From assembly GCF_017355265.1 (NCBI RefSeq), contig NZ_JADIJQ010000008.1, positions 46,913 to 110,912 on the forward strand: a stretch of 64,000 bases of DNA, in the 5' to 3' direction. This stretch comes from Tessaracoccus sp. SD287. Lineage in GTDB: Bacteria > Actinomycetota > Actinomycetes > Propionibacteriales > Propionibacteriaceae. Below are positions 1 through 8,711 of this stretch, in pieces (positions within the stretch are counted from its first letter, which is position 1; each line of letters opens with the position of its first letter). Below the pieces are notes generated by a model. That model was not told the DNA's origin and did not search any database. It saw only the letters and a program-made list of their open reading frames with translations. A program made the position numbers and the translations under genes.

Positions 1-1059
1 CCAGCCCTCGAGCAGGTGGGCGCGAAGACCGTCAACGACCTCACCGAGGCCGACTGGGAGAGCCTGCGCCGCGCGTTCGGCGAGCAGAAGATCATGGGCA
101 TGTCCCTGGACGCCGGCGGCCACCTGACCCACGGCTTCCGTCACAACATCTCGGGCAAGATGTTCCACCAGCGCGCCTACGGCACCGACCCCGAGACCCA
201 ATTGCTCGACTACGACGCCCTGGCCGCCTCGGTGAAGGAGTTCAAGCCGCTGATCCTGGTGGCGGGCTACTCCGCCTACCCGCGCCGGGTGGACTTCGCC
301 AAGATGCGCGAGATCGCTGACTCGGTGGGTGCCACCCTGATGGTGGACATGGCCCACTTCGCAGGTCTGGTGGCGGGCAAGGTGTTCACCGGCAACGAGA
401 ACCCCGTGCCCCACGCCCACGTCGTCACCACCACCACCCACAAGTCCCTGCGCGGTCCCCGCGGCGGCATGGTGCTGGCCACCAAGGAGTTCGCCCCCGA
501 CGTCGATCGCGGCTGCCCGATGGTACTCGGCGGTCCCCTGTCCCACATGATGGCTGCCAAGGCGGTGGCGCTGGCAGAGGCCCGCACCGCCGAGTTCCAG
601 ACCTACGCCCAGGACGTCGCCGACAACGCGAAGTCGCTGGCCGAGGGTTTCCTGACCCGGGGCGCGAAGCTGGTCACCGGCGGCACCGACAACCACCTGG
701 TGCTCCTGGACGTCACCAACTACGGGCTCACCGGTCGCCAGGCCGAGTCGGCCCTCATTGACGCCGGCGTGGTGTCCAACCGCAACTCGGTGCCGCAGGA
801 CCCCAATGGTGCCTGGTACACCAGCGGCGTCCGGCTGGGCACCCCGGCGCTGACCACCCGTGGTTTCACCGCCGACGACTTCGACCGGGTCGCCGAGCTG
901 ATCGTTGACGTGCTGGCGAACACCACCCCGGCCACCACCTCGGCCGGAACCCCCGGCAAGGCCAAGTACGTGATCGCCGATGGTGTGGCCGAGCGGACCA
1001 TGTCCGCCGCCCAGGAACTGCTGGACGCCCACCCCTTGTACCCCGGCCTCGAGCTCTGA
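1..1059 (+). CDS. glyA: Serine hydroxymethyltransferase, 5'-truncated by window edge
   Basis: PLP enzyme that interconverts serine and glycine while charging tetrahydrofolate with a one-carbon unit in the cytoplasm. The frame is open from base 1, so the N-terminus lies upstream; about 352 residues are visible. The PLP-lysine motif [14 protein letters not shown] is intact (Lys codon at 442-444), as are the substrate-loop text [10 protein letters not shown] and the C-terminal NRNSVPQD and [14 protein letters not shown] segments typical of SHMT. The gene ends at a TGA followed directly by a strong palindromic terminator, so it is probably the last gene of its transcript. Its neighbour is convergent. 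Function is secure; the true start cannot be seen. Confidence 0.96.
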   Translation, partial: PALEQVGAKTVNDLTEADWESLRRAFGEQKIMGMSLDAGGHLTHGFRHNISGKMFHQRAYGTDPETQLLDYDALAASVKEFKPLILVAGYSAYPRRVDFAKMREIADSVGATLMVDMAHFAGLVAGKVFTGNENPVPHAHVVTTTTHKSLRGPRGGMVLATKEFAPDVDRGCPMVLGGPLSHMMAAKAVALAEARTAEFQTYAQDVADNAKSLAEGFLTRGAKLVTGGTDNHLVLLDVTNYGLTGRQAESALIDAGVVSNRNSVPQDPNGAWYTSGVRLGTPALTTRGFTADDFDRVAELIVDVLANTTPATTSAGTPGKAKYVIADGVAERTMSAAQELLDAHPLYPGLEL

Positions 1060-1071
1060 GACGTCCACCTG

Positions 1072-1127
1072 CCCCACACCACAACAGCTGCCCCCGCCTC
1101 GAGGCGGGGGCAGCTGCATGTGTGGGG
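1072..1127. terminator. Bidirectional terminator between glyA and DUF2207 gene
   Basis: A perfect 32-base palindrome (1085-1116, half-site CAGCTGCCCCCGCCTC) is flanked by further complementary arms CCCCACAC (1072-1079) and GTGTGGGG (1120-1127). It lies between two convergent genes and could serve both strands. There is no long T-run, which is common for actinobacterial terminators. Confidence 0.8.
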
Positions 1128-1145
1128 TGCAGGTGGCGTCGTGGC

Positions 1146-2876
1146 TCAGCGCGAGAACAACCGACCCTGCACGGCCGTGATGAACGCGTCCAGGGATGCC
1201 GGCAGGTGGTGCAGGTGCCAGTCCGGGGGCGCGTGGTACCAGTCCAGCTTGGTGGAGTCGGCGTGCTCGTCACCGTCGGCGGCAACCATGGCCTCGATCC
1301 ATCGGTCCTTGCCACCCAGGACGACCGCGTAGGGCAACAGTTCGGAGATCTCGTGCAGTTCACGGCCGTGGGGCATCTGGTCGGTGCGCTGGTGCTGCAG
1401 CAGGGACGCGAATCCGTGCAGACCGGCCAGGAGTTCCGAACCACGCGCCGAACGACGAGGCATCTGCTGCGAGACCCACAGCAGACCGACGGCGACGGCC
1501 ACCAGGGCCAGACCGACCAGACCGAACCGGGTGAAGGCCACCAGCAGCCCCAACGCCACCAGGGCGACGACCAGGCTCACCCAGCCAGCGACCGCGAAGG
1601 TGTTGCGGGCCGCATCGGGGCGGTTCTCGAACCAGCCCTGCTCGACGACGTCGTCGTACAGTGCGTCCTGCACCTGGGGGACGACGGGCCCGACAGCCTC
1701 ACCGATCCGTGAGACCAGCACCGGCTCACCGCCGACCGGGGCCACGGCGTCCAGCAGCAGCATCTCGTACTGGTGCAACTCGCCGCGGCCGGACTGCCGG
1801 CGGGTGAAGGACCAGTCCATCGGGCTGTGCCCATCGTTGGGCAGCTGTTCGATGCGCAGGTGGCCGCGCACGGCGAGGTCGAGCAGGGTGCCCGTGACGT
1901 CGACGGGGTCGACGCGCTCGTCGGCGACGGTGCCGATCTGCCCGGGGCGGACGTCGCTGACCATCGCGAACTGCGACTGTCCCTCAGCGATCGGCGCGAA
2001 CTCGGCCACCAGGGTCGGGTGCGACATGGCCTGCACGTCACGCCCGGAGCGTCGGTGCAACGACCACAGCGCCAGTCCCCCCACCAGCAGCGCGCCAAGG
2101 GTCGCCAGGGCGGTGGGCCAGTTGACAGTGAAGGCACGGTCCAGGGTCCAGTGGTGGTCGATCTGCTCATTGGCCGCCAGAGCGCTGGTGGGCGAGATGA
2201 AACTGACCAGGACGACCTCGTTGGGGCCGCGCGGGCCGTCCTCAAAGGTCGGGACGGGGGCCTCGTGGGTGCCCGCCTGCCAGTTGGAGCAGGCACCGGG
2301 GGCGACCGGGTTGCCGGAGCGGCAGTCGATCCAGCTGACGGGCGCGGCGGTATTGATGGTGCCGCTCACCTGCGTCACAGCCACATTCAGGCCCTGCAGG
2401 AAGTGCCACGCAAAGGTCGAGGTGGCCTCGTGCTGGTCCGGCTTCGGGTTGGCCGAGACGGCGCCGATGACTCGGTAGCTGATCACGATCGGCTGGTTGT
2501 TCGCCTTGGCGGTGTCGATCTCGATGACCTTGTCGTCCCCGTCGTCGCTGACGGCCGCACCCAGGTCGGCACCACCAGCGGTGGCCTTCAGGTCGGTGAT
2601 GGTGAACACGTAGTCACTGGTCGATGTCGCCGGACGCTTCGTCCGGAATGCCTGGCGCACGGTCTGCGGCTTCGTGTCGCCCAGGGTGAGGGTCGCGGTG
2701 ACGCCCAGCGCCCCATCGGAGGCCAGTTGTGCCTCGATCACGTAGGACTGCGCCGTCTCGTCGGCGCGAGCGCTCAGGGCCAGCGGTCCCCCCACCATGA
2801 CCGCGCCCAGCATGAGGGCGACCAGCAGTTGGATCGAGCGCGTCAACAGCGCACCCGGGGCGGCGTGGTGGGACAT
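1146..2876 (-). CDS. DUF2207 family predicted membrane protein
   Basis: A 576-residue membrane protein of the DUF2207 type. The layout is an N-terminal signal or transmembrane segment (LLVALMLGAVMVGGPLAL), a roughly 200-residue extracytoplasmic domain with the family-like AQSYVIEAQLASDGALGV start, a transmembrane helix near residue 255 (LATLGALLVGGLALWSL), a cytoplasmic middle part, and a paired hydrophobic segment near residue 450. The start was placed at the second ATG (2876) because GGAAAGG sits six bases before it; a start five codons upstream is possible. The role of DUF2207 proteins is unknown. It is transcribed alone, divergently from the zinc peptidases. Confidence 0.85.
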   Translation of the reverse strand: MSHHAAPGALLTRSIQLLVALMLGAVMVGGPLALSARADETAQSYVIEAQLASDGALGVTATLTLGDTKPQTVRQAFRTKRPATSTSDYVFTITDLKATAGGADLGAAVSDDGDDKVIEIDTAKANNQPIVISYRVIGAVSANPKPDQHEATSTFAWHFLQGLNVAVTQVSGTINTAAPVSWIDCRSGNPVAPGACSNWQAGTHEAPVPTFEDGPRGPNEVVLVSFISPTSALAANEQIDHHWTLDRAFTVNWPTALATLGALLVGGLALWSLHRRSGRDVQAMSHPTLVAEFAPIAEGQSQFAMVSDVRPGQIGTVADERVDPVDVTGTLLDLAVRGHLRIEQLPNDGHSPMDWSFTRRQSGRGELHQYEMLLLDAVAPVGGEPVLVSRIGEAVGPVVPQVQDALYDDVVEQGWFENRPDAARNTFAVAGWVSLVVALVALGLLVAFTRFGLVGLALVAVAVGLLWVSQQMPRRSARGSELLAGLHGFASLLQHQRTDQMPHGRELHEISELLPYAVVLGGKDRWIEAMVAADGDEHADSTKLDWYHAPPDWHLHHLPASLDAFITAVQGRLFSR

Positions 2877-2940
2877 GACTGGCCTTTCCATCCGTGCAGG
2901 GGGCCGGCACGGCTCGCTGACGGATACTATTCCACACGGG

Positions 2941-2962
2941 AAGGGTCATTGCCGAGACCCTT
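2941..2962. repeat. Inverted repeat in divergent promoter region
   Basis: AAGGGTC (2941-2947) and GACCCTT (2956-2962) form a 7-base inverted repeat in the 189-base gap between the DUF2207 gene and the first zinc peptidase. A minus-strand -10-like TAGTAT (2926-2931) lies on one side and a plus-strand TATTGT (2971-2976) on the other, a position suited to an operator. There is no evidence for a specific regulator. Confidence 0.35.
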
Positions 2963-2982
2963 GTGGCGGGTATTGTGACACC

Positions 2983-3012
2983 GTGATGAAGCCCCGGCGC
3001 ACGTCCACCTGA
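2983..3012 (+). CDS. Possible 9-codon leader ORF upstream of zinc peptidase
   Basis: A very short frame (GTG ATG AAG CCC CGG CGC ACG TCC ACC TGA) starts six bases after a TATTGT -10-like hexamer (2971-2976). That is the same spacing seen at the presumed leaderless genes in this window. It ends 53 bases before the peptidase start. It may be a leaderless upstream ORF, or chance. Confidence 0.22.
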   Translation: MMKPRRTST

Positions 3013-3065
3013 TTCGTCTGCCACCAGCCTCGTTGTCGTTCCCGCACCGCGCCGATGGAGTCGCC

Positions 3066-4133
3066 ATGACCAACAATCCCCCGTACCCGCCTTTCCCACC
3101 GCCGCGCGGACAGCACCGGGTTGTCAGTGGGCAGGGATACGGGCATCCGGGTTTCAACAGCCAGCAATTCGGCAACCCATGGCGCGGCGTCCAACAGTTC
3201 CCCACCCCCCTGCCAGCTCCGGCACCGAGGAAGGCCTCGATCCTGCCGGCCGTGCTGATCGTCGCCGTGGCGCTGGTGGCGGTCATTGGGATGGTGAAGC
3301 TCGCCAGCGACGGGGGCGGCGGGGAGCGGCCGAGCACCCGCTACCAGCACGAGGACTACCAGATTCCCCCCGCCGCCCAGGAGCATCCCGCCCTGCCCTG
3401 GCCATCGACTGACGCCGACATCAAGAACTGGCTCGAGAACAACGCGCTCTACTCCCAACAGGTGGCGGTCCCGGTGCGCTGCGAACTGGGTGCCTTCGAC
3501 CACACCACCGCTACCAGCGACCAGAAGAAGGCTCAACTGGAGAAGACGTTGGTCTGCCTGGTGCGGGTGTGGGGTCCGACCCTGGAAGCCGCCGGGTTCA
3601 CCATCACCCATCCGACGGTGACCATGTACGACGCCCCCATCCAGAACGCCTGCGGCAAGGCCGAGACGCACAATGCCTTCTACTGCGGCGTCGACCAGAA
3701 CCTGTACTTCGCCACTGACGTCCACGAGATCCTGGGTGAGAAGGCCGGCGATCCGTGGGCCTACGAGGCGGTGATGGCCCACGAGTTCGGCCACTCCGTG
3801 CAGGGACGGGCCGGCATCATCCCCGCCAAGGCGCTCAAGGCGCAGCAGGCCACCAACGAGGCCGGTCAACTCGAACCGACCCGCCGCAATGAGGCGCAGG
3901 CCGACTGCCTGGCCGGGCTCTTCTTCAACTCCGTCCAGGAGTCTATGGGTCTGGATGACGACCAGGTCAGCGGCATCGGGGGCTTCTTCGGCCAGATCGG
4001 CAACGACGACCCGTCCCGGTTGAGCTCCCATCCCCAGCCGCCGACCCGCGCCAGGTGGTTCGGACGAGGTGCGGGCAACACCGCCATCGGCGTCTGCAAC
4101 AGCTACGTCGCCCCCCTGGACGACGTGAAGTAG
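3066..4133 (+). CDS. Neutral zinc metallopeptidase (YpfJ type), copy 1
   Basis: A 355-residue membrane-anchored metallopeptidase of the neutral zinc peptidase family (YpfJ/PF04228 type). A Pro-rich cytoplasmic N-terminus is followed by one transmembrane helix (ILPAVLIVAVALVAVIGMV, about residues 60-78) and an extracellular catalytic domain. The zinc site HEFGH is in [15 protein letters not shown], and a downstream [11 protein letters not shown] segment probably supplies the third ligand. The start at 3066 is preceded by GGAG at 3057-3060; an in-frame start 11 codons upstream has weaker support. A close paralogue follows 62 bases downstream in the same direction. The substrate is unknown. Confidence 0.9.
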   Translation: MTNNPPYPPFPPPRGQHRVVSGQGYGHPGFNSQQFGNPWRGVQQFPTPLPAPAPRKASILPAVLIVAVALVAVIGMVKLASDGGGGERPSTRYQHEDYQIPPAAQEHPALPWPSTDADIKNWLENNALYSQQVAVPVRCELGAFDHTTATSDQKKAQLEKTLVCLVRVWGPTLEAAGFTITHPTVTMYDAPIQNACGKAETHNAFYCGVDQNLYFATDVHEILGEKAGDPWAYEAVMAHEFGHSVQGRAGIIPAKALKAQQATNEAGQLEPTRRNEAQADCLAGLFFNSVQESMGLDDDQVSGIGGFFGQIGNDDPSRLSSHPQPPTRARWFGRGAGNTAIGVCNSYVAPLDDVK

Positions 4134-4183
4134 CACGGCCGGCGGGGTTGACTGCAGCCAGTGCCGGCGACCCGGCCAGCGGC

Positions 4184-4198
4184 TAATCTGACGACGTG
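4184..4198 (+). promoter_or_regulatory. Leaderless-type promoter of second zinc peptidase
   Basis: A TAATCT hexamer at 4184-4189 ends six bases before the GTG start at 4196, and no Shine-Dalgarno is present. This geometry predicts transcription starting at or near the start codon. Confidence 0.5.
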
Positions 4199-5338
4199 AG
4201 CAGCCACCAGCAGCCAGGATGGGACGACTTCGCCACGCGGCGACGCGAACCCGGTGCGGTCGGGGGCGGGTTCGGCACCCAGTCCCAGTGGCGCGCACCG
4301 GCACCGTTCCCGGGCCAGCAGCAGTACCCGGCCCCCCAGTACCCGCCTGCCCAGTACCCGCCGCCGCAGTTCCCCGGACAGTTCGGTCAGGGCGGCTACC
4401 CCCCGTACCCGGCACCGCCCCCGCATCCGCCGCGCAACCGCTCCGTGGTGCCGGTCATCCTGCTGTGCATCGTGGCCGTGGTCGCCGTGCTGGGGGTGGT
4501 GGCGCTGGCCACCGGTGACAACCGGCCCGGCGGGCAGACCAATCGCTACCAGAACGACGACTACCAGGTGCCACCGGCCGTCGGCAACCACCCGTCACTG
4601 CCCCGACCCACCTCGGATTCCCAGGTCAAGACCTGGCTCGAGGACAACGCGATCTACCAGCAGGACGTGGCCAAGCCGGTGCGCTGCGAACTGGCTGCCT
4701 TCGACCACACCACGGCGACCAGTGACCAGAAGAAGGTCCAACTCGAGAAGGCCCTCGAATGCCTGGTCAGGGTGTGGGGTCCGACCCTGGAGACCGCCGG
4801 TTTCACCATCACCCATCCGACGGTGACGATGTACAGCAGCCCCATCCAGGGTGCCTGCGGCAAGACCGCGATGCGCAACGCCTTCTACTGCAGCCTCGAC
4901 CAGAACCTGTACTTCGCCACCGACCTGCACACCATCTTCGGCGCCAAGTCGGACGACCAGTGGGCCTACGAGGCGGTGATGGCCCACGAGTTCGGCCATT
5001 CGATCCAGGGCCGGACGGGAATCATCCCCGCGAGGAACCTGCTGCTCAAGGACGAGACCAGCAAGGCGGTCGCCTACCTCAGCGTCCGCCGCACCGAGGC
5101 CCAGGCCGACTGCCTGGCCGGGCTGTTCTTCAACTCCACCCAGGAGTCACTGGGGCTGGCCCCCGAGGACATCACCAGCATCCAGAACTTCTACGGCTCC
5201 ATCGGCAACAAGGACCCGAACAAGATCAGCACCCACCCCCAGCCCCAGTCGCGCTACCGCTGGTTCCAGGCCGGCATCACCAATGTCTCGGTCGGCACCT
5301 GCAACACGTTCACGGTGCCCGCGGACGAGGTCAAGTAG
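4196..5338 (+). CDS. Neutral zinc metallopeptidase (YpfJ type), copy 2
   Basis: A 380-residue paralogue of the preceding gene, with the same plan: a Tyr/Pro/Gln-rich cytoplasmic N-terminus, one transmembrane helix ([21 protein letters not shown]) and an extracellular catalytic domain. The zinc motif is [15 protein letters not shown], followed by [15 protein letters not shown]. Long runs match copy 1 almost word for word ([23 protein letters not shown]), so this is a tandem duplication with a diverged N-terminus. GTG at 4196 is chosen because a -10-like hexamer is placed for leaderless initiation. It ends tail-to-tail with ispF, overlapping by eight bases. Confidence 0.9.
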   Translation: MSSHQQPGWDDFATRRREPGAVGGGFGTQSQWRAPAPFPGQQQYPAPQYPPAQYPPPQFPGQFGQGGYPPYPAPPPHPPRNRSVVPVILLCIVAVVAVLGVVALATGDNRPGGQTNRYQNDDYQVPPAVGNHPSLPRPTSDSQVKTWLEDNAIYQQDVAKPVRCELAAFDHTTATSDQKKVQLEKALECLVRVWGPTLETAGFTITHPTVTMYSSPIQGACGKTAMRNAFYCSLDQNLYFATDLHTIFGAKSDDQWAYEAVMAHEFGHSIQGRTGIIPARNLLLKDETSKAVAYLSVRRTEAQADCLAGLFFNSTQESLGLAPEDITSIQNFYGSIGNKDPNKISTHPQPQSRYRWFQAGITNVSVGTCNTFTVPADEVK

Positions 5339-5822
5339 GCCCGGGCCCCACCACCAGCGCGGTGGCGACGGCAGCCACACCCTCGCCACGTCCGGTCAGG
5401 CCCAGCCCGTCGGTGGTGGTGGCAGACACGCTGACCGGACACCCCAATGCTTCGGACATCAGCTGTTCGGCCTCGACGCGGCGCCCACCGATGCGTGGAC
5501 GGTTGCCAATCACCTGCACCGACACGTTGCCCAGTTCGAAGCCGGCAGCGCGCACCCGACGCGCGGTCTCAGCCAGGAAGGCGACCCCGCTGGCCCCCGA
5601 CCACGCCGGGTCGGACGTGCCGTAGTTGCTGCCCAGGTCACCGAGCCCGGCCGCCGCCAGCAGGGCGTCGCAGGCAGCGTGGCAGGCGACGTCACCGTCG
5701 GAGTGGCCAGCCGGCCCGGCCGTCTCGTCCGGGAAGTGCAGACCGGCGACGTGCATGGGGACGCCGTTCTCGAGGCGGTGGACGTCGACGCCGATGCCGG
5801 TGCGGGGCAGTCCGTCGATCAC
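5331..5822 (-). CDS. ispF: 2-C-methyl-D-erythritol 2,4-cyclodiphosphate synthase
   Basis: Cyclises CDP-methylerythritol 2-phosphate in the non-mevalonate isoprenoid pathway. The 163-residue product has the metal-binding start GIGVDVHRL (Asp13, His15), the GHSDGDV motif, and the C-terminal [15 protein letters not shown] signature. The start is GTG at 5822: it overlaps the ispD stop by four bases (GTGA), has GGAGG upstream, and gives the usual family length. Longer in-frame starts would run well into ispD. It is translationally coupled to ispD and ends tail-to-tail with the second zinc peptidase. Confidence 0.95.
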   Translation of the reverse strand: MIDGLPRTGIGVDVHRLENGVPMHVAGLHFPDETAGPAGHSDGDVACHAACDALLAAAGLGDLGSNYGTSDPAWSGASGVAFLAETARRVRAAGFELGNVSVQVIGNRPRIGGRRVEAEQLMSEALGCPVSVSATTTDGLGLTGRGEGVAAVATALVVGPGPT

Positions 5823-6571
5823 CCGTTGTGCCTCCAGTGGCGCCACACCCGGCGACCAGAGTGATGGCCGAGGGTCTCGCGCACCTTCCACAATGCCCGG
5901 GCGATCGTCAGGTCAGCCGGTTCGGTGATCTTCATGCCCATCCGCGAACCGTGCACCAACTCGGCCCGATGCCCCATGGCCTCACAGATCGAGGCGTCGT
6001 CGGTGAACCGGCGTTCGTTTCCGGCAACTGCCTCGTGGCACTCCCAGATGACCTTCAACGCGAACCCCTGCGGCGTCTGCACCGCACGCAGGCTGTCACG
6101 ATTGATCAGGACGGTGTTGTTGTCCTCGTCCACCATGCGAATGGTGTCGGTCACCGGTACGGCGGGGATCACCGCGACAGCGCCCTCATGCACCTTGGCG
6201 ATCACGTCCTTCACCACGTGCGCCGGCACCATGGGGCGGACGGCGTCATGGATGAGCACGATCTCGGCCTCGCGCAGGACGGGGTCGGCCATGATGGCCT
6301 GCAGTCCGCGGTGGACGGACTCCTGCCGGCTCGCTCCGCCGGTGGTCATCACGACCGGGATCGGGGAACCCGTCAGGTGCTTGATGAACCGGTCGGCAGT
6401 TTTCGGGTTGACGACGACCACGGCGTGGGTGCAGCCGCCGGCCGACATCGCCTCGATGGACATGCCCACGACGGCGCGACCGGTCAGTTTCAGGATCGCC
6501 TTCGGCGTGGGGCCGCCGTAGCGACTACCAATTCCGGCGGCGACAACGATGGCAACAACGGGTTTAGACAC
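5819..6571 (-). CDS. ispD: 2-C-methyl-D-erythritol 4-phosphate cytidylyltransferase
   Basis: Transfers CMP to methylerythritol 4-phosphate, the step before ispE and ispF in isoprenoid synthesis. About 250 residues begin with the nucleotidyltransferase P-loop-like [27 protein letters not shown] and TPQGF follow in family order. The start is taken as GTG at 6571 (VSKPVV), which has GATACT six bases upstream and no Shine-Dalgarno; the further upstream ATG would add 13 non-conserved residues. ispF follows with a GTGA overlap. In many actinobacteria carD sits directly upstream of ispD; here a roughly 10.5-kb metabolic block lies between them. Confidence 0.94.
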   Translation of the reverse strand: MSKPVVAIVVAAGIGSRYGGPTPKAILKLTGRAVVGMSIEAMSAGGCTHAVVVVNPKTADRFIKHLTGSPIPVVMTTGGASRQESVHRGLQAIMADPVLREAEIVLIHDAVRPMVPAHVVKDVIAKVHEGAVAVIPAVPVTDTIRMVDEDNNTVLINRDSLRAVQTPQGFALKVIWECHEAVAGNERRFTDDASICEAMGHRAELVHGSRMGMKITEPADLTIARALWKVRETLGHHSGRRVWRHWRHNG

Positions 6572-6673
6572 CAGTCGAGTATCGCATCCCGCATCCACCG
6601 GCTCGTCCACCGGCTGGTCACAGCATCTCCAGATGGTGCCCCTGGCCGCCCTTCACGGCTGGTGACCCGACCC

Positions 6674-8371
6674 TCAGCCGCCCACCAGGAAACGCAGTTC
6701 GTCACCCGCCAGGGCCAGGACCGCACTGCGCGCCGCCGCCGGGTCACGGGCGGTGACGGCCGCCTGGGCCATGGCGCGACAGGTGGCCAGGTCGGTGTGG
6801 CGCAGCGCGAACCGGACCGCACTCAGTGAGGCGCTCGACATGGACAGGCTGGTCACCCCGAGTCCGATCAGCACCAGCGCCATCAGCGGGTTGGACGCGG
6901 ACTCGCCGCACACACCCACGCGTTTGCCCTGCGCCTGGCCGGCTCGAACCGTGCTGCTGATCAGGGTGAGCACGGCGGGCTGCCACGGGTCGATCAGGTC
7001 AGCCAGCGCCCCCAGGAGGCGATCGGTGCCCATCGTGTACTGGGCCAGGTCATTGGTCCCGATCGAGACGAAGTCCAGTTCGGCCAGCACCTGGTCTGCC
7101 TGGATGGCCGCCGAGGGAACCTCCACCATGGCGCCCACCGTGGTGTTGCCGGCGGCACGAGCCATCCGGGCGAAGTCGCGTGCCTCGTCCGGCGTGGCGA
7201 TCATCGGGGCCATCACCCAGGCCTCGGCCTCGGGCACGTCTGCGGAGGCCTCCGCGATGGCCTCGAGCTGGGTCGCCAACAGTTCGGGCATGGTGCGGAC
7301 CAGGCGGTACCCGCGGACGCCGAGCGCCGGGTTGTCCTCGTGGTCGACGTTCGCGAAGGCCAGCGGCTTGTCGGCGCCGGAGTCCAGGGTCCGGAAGACG
7401 ACCCGGCGCCCGGCTTGGGCGCGCAGCACCCGCCGGTACACGTCGGCCTGTTCCTGCTTGGTCGGTGCCGTCCGGGCCGAGAGGAACAGCACTTCGGTAC
7501 GGAACAACCCGACACCGTCGCAGGCATGTCCGGACGCCTCCTGGGCATCGGCCAGCCCACCAATGTTGGCCAACAACGTCACGGGGGTGCCATCAGCGGT
7601 GGCGGCCGGATCAGTGTCGGCGTCCAGACTGTCGAGCAGGTCGTTGCGCCGTCGGATGCGCTCCGCGTCCTGTTCCGAGGGATGGGTCATCACGATGCCG
7701 GCGCGCCCGTCCACCAGCGCCGGCGCGCCTTCGGGGAGCCGAGTGGCACCCTCGGCCTGGACCACGCAGGCCAGACCCCACTGGCGCGCGATGATCGCAG
7801 TGTGGGCGGTGGGCCCGCCCAGTTCGGTGACCAGGGCCCGGACCTTGCGCACGTCGAGGACGGCCGTGTCGGCCGGGGTGAGGTCCTCGGCGACGATGAT
7901 GGAGTCCTCCACCAGTTCGGCACCGGCCATGCCCACGCCCAGCAGCTGAGCCAGTACCCGGTCACGCACCCCGTTCAGGTCGCTGACCCGTTCGGCCATG
8001 TAGCCGCCGAGTGCCTGGAACTGCTCTGCCACCTCGGCGAAGGCCACCCGCACGGCGACGGTGACCGATTCCCCCTGCTCGATGTGCGCCTGGGCCGCCT
8101 CGATGACGCTGGGGTCGTCGGCGATCTCCGCGGTGGCGACCAGGACGTCCTTCAGTTCGCCGTCCTGCTGCTGCTCGGCCAGCTCCGCGTACTGACCCGC
8201 GACGGCGGCCATGGCCGCCAGCAGGGTCTGCGTCGCCGCGGCCCGGTCGTCCTGGTCGACGGGACGGGGCAGGTCGGCGTCGAGGTCACCGCCGTGGCGC
8301 CACACGACGATCCGGCCCAGGGCACCGCGGACCCCCGCGCTGACGCCGCGGAGCTCGATCGATTCCGGCAT
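6674..8371 (-). CDS. ptsI: PTS enzyme I (phosphoenolpyruvate-protein phosphotransferase)
   Basis: Autophosphorylates from PEP and passes the phosphate to HPr, the first step of PTS sugar uptake. The 565-residue product has the active-site histidine in GGPTAHTAII (His190). PEP-domain motifs VGAMVEVPSAA, SIGTNDLAQYTMGTDR and VGVCGESASNP follow in order. The start at 8371 (MPESIEL) lies one base beyond the ptsH stop, so the two are coupled. It is the last gene of the glucitol-type PTS operon and lies 102 bases upstream of ispD on the same strand. Confidence 0.95.
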   Translation of the reverse strand: MPESIELRGVSAGVRGALGRIVVWRHGGDLDADLPRPVDQDDRAAATQTLLAAMAAVAGQYAELAEQQQDGELKDVLVATAEIADDPSVIEAAQAHIEQGESVTVAVRVAFAEVAEQFQALGGYMAERVSDLNGVRDRVLAQLLGVGMAGAELVEDSIIVAEDLTPADTAVLDVRKVRALVTELGGPTAHTAIIARQWGLACVVQAEGATRLPEGAPALVDGRAGIVMTHPSEQDAERIRRRNDLLDSLDADTDPAATADGTPVTLLANIGGLADAQEASGHACDGVGLFRTEVLFLSARTAPTKQEQADVYRRVLRAQAGRRVVFRTLDSGADKPLAFANVDHEDNPALGVRGYRLVRTMPELLATQLEAIAEASADVPEAEAWVMAPMIATPDEARDFARMARAAGNTTVGAMVEVPSAAIQADQVLAELDFVSIGTNDLAQYTMGTDRLLGALADLIDPWQPAVLTLISSTVRAGQAQGKRVGVCGESASNPLMALVLIGLGVTSLSMSSASLSAVRFALRHTDLATCRAMAQAAVTARDPAAARSAVLALAGDELRFLVGG

Positions 8372-8372
8372 C

Positions 8373-8639
8373 TCAGTGCGCCCCCTGCGACTCGACCAGG
8401 TCGCCGAGTTGCTGCAGCGCCTGGTCGGCACCCTCGCCCTCGGCCTGCAGGATGATGACCGTGCCGTGGTCGGCGCCCAGGCCCATCACCTTCAGGATCG
8501 AGGCCGCGTCGACGAAGTCCCCGGATTCGGTGCGCACCCGCACCTTCACCGGCTGCTTCTTGGCGAGGGCGACGAATTCTGCTGCAGGACGTGCGTGCAG
8601 GCCCTCCGGTGCGGCCACCGTGACGGTGCGTTCAGCCAT
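8373..8639 (-). CDS. ptsH: HPr phosphocarrier protein
   Basis: An 88-residue phosphocarrier that relays phosphate from enzyme I to the sugar-specific IIA proteins. The catalytic histidine is His15 in PEGLHARPAAEF, and a serine at the regulatory Ser46 position is present (Ser47 in DAASILKV). GAGAGG precedes the ATG. It sits directly before ptsI and 72 bases after the SorC-type regulator gene. This places general PTS proteins inside a sugar-specific operon, which suggests that this PTS carries its own phosphoryl chain or is the main one in the cell. Confidence 0.95.
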   Translation of the reverse strand: MAERTVTVAAPEGLHARPAAEFVALAKKQPVKVRVRTESGDFVDAASILKVMGLGADHGTVIILQAEGEGADQALQQLGDLVESQGAH

Positions 8640-8711
8640 GATTTCATTCCTCTCTTGCGGGCCTGCGCCCGTTTCGGGGTCTCTCCCCTGATTGCTGCGC
8701 GTGGTGATGAG

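Noticed and set aside
2946..4415. Long minus-strand open frame opposite the first zinc peptidase
   Set aside because: Composition is His/Gly/Val-rich shadow sequence with no motif, and it conflicts with the HEFGH-bearing plus-strand gene.
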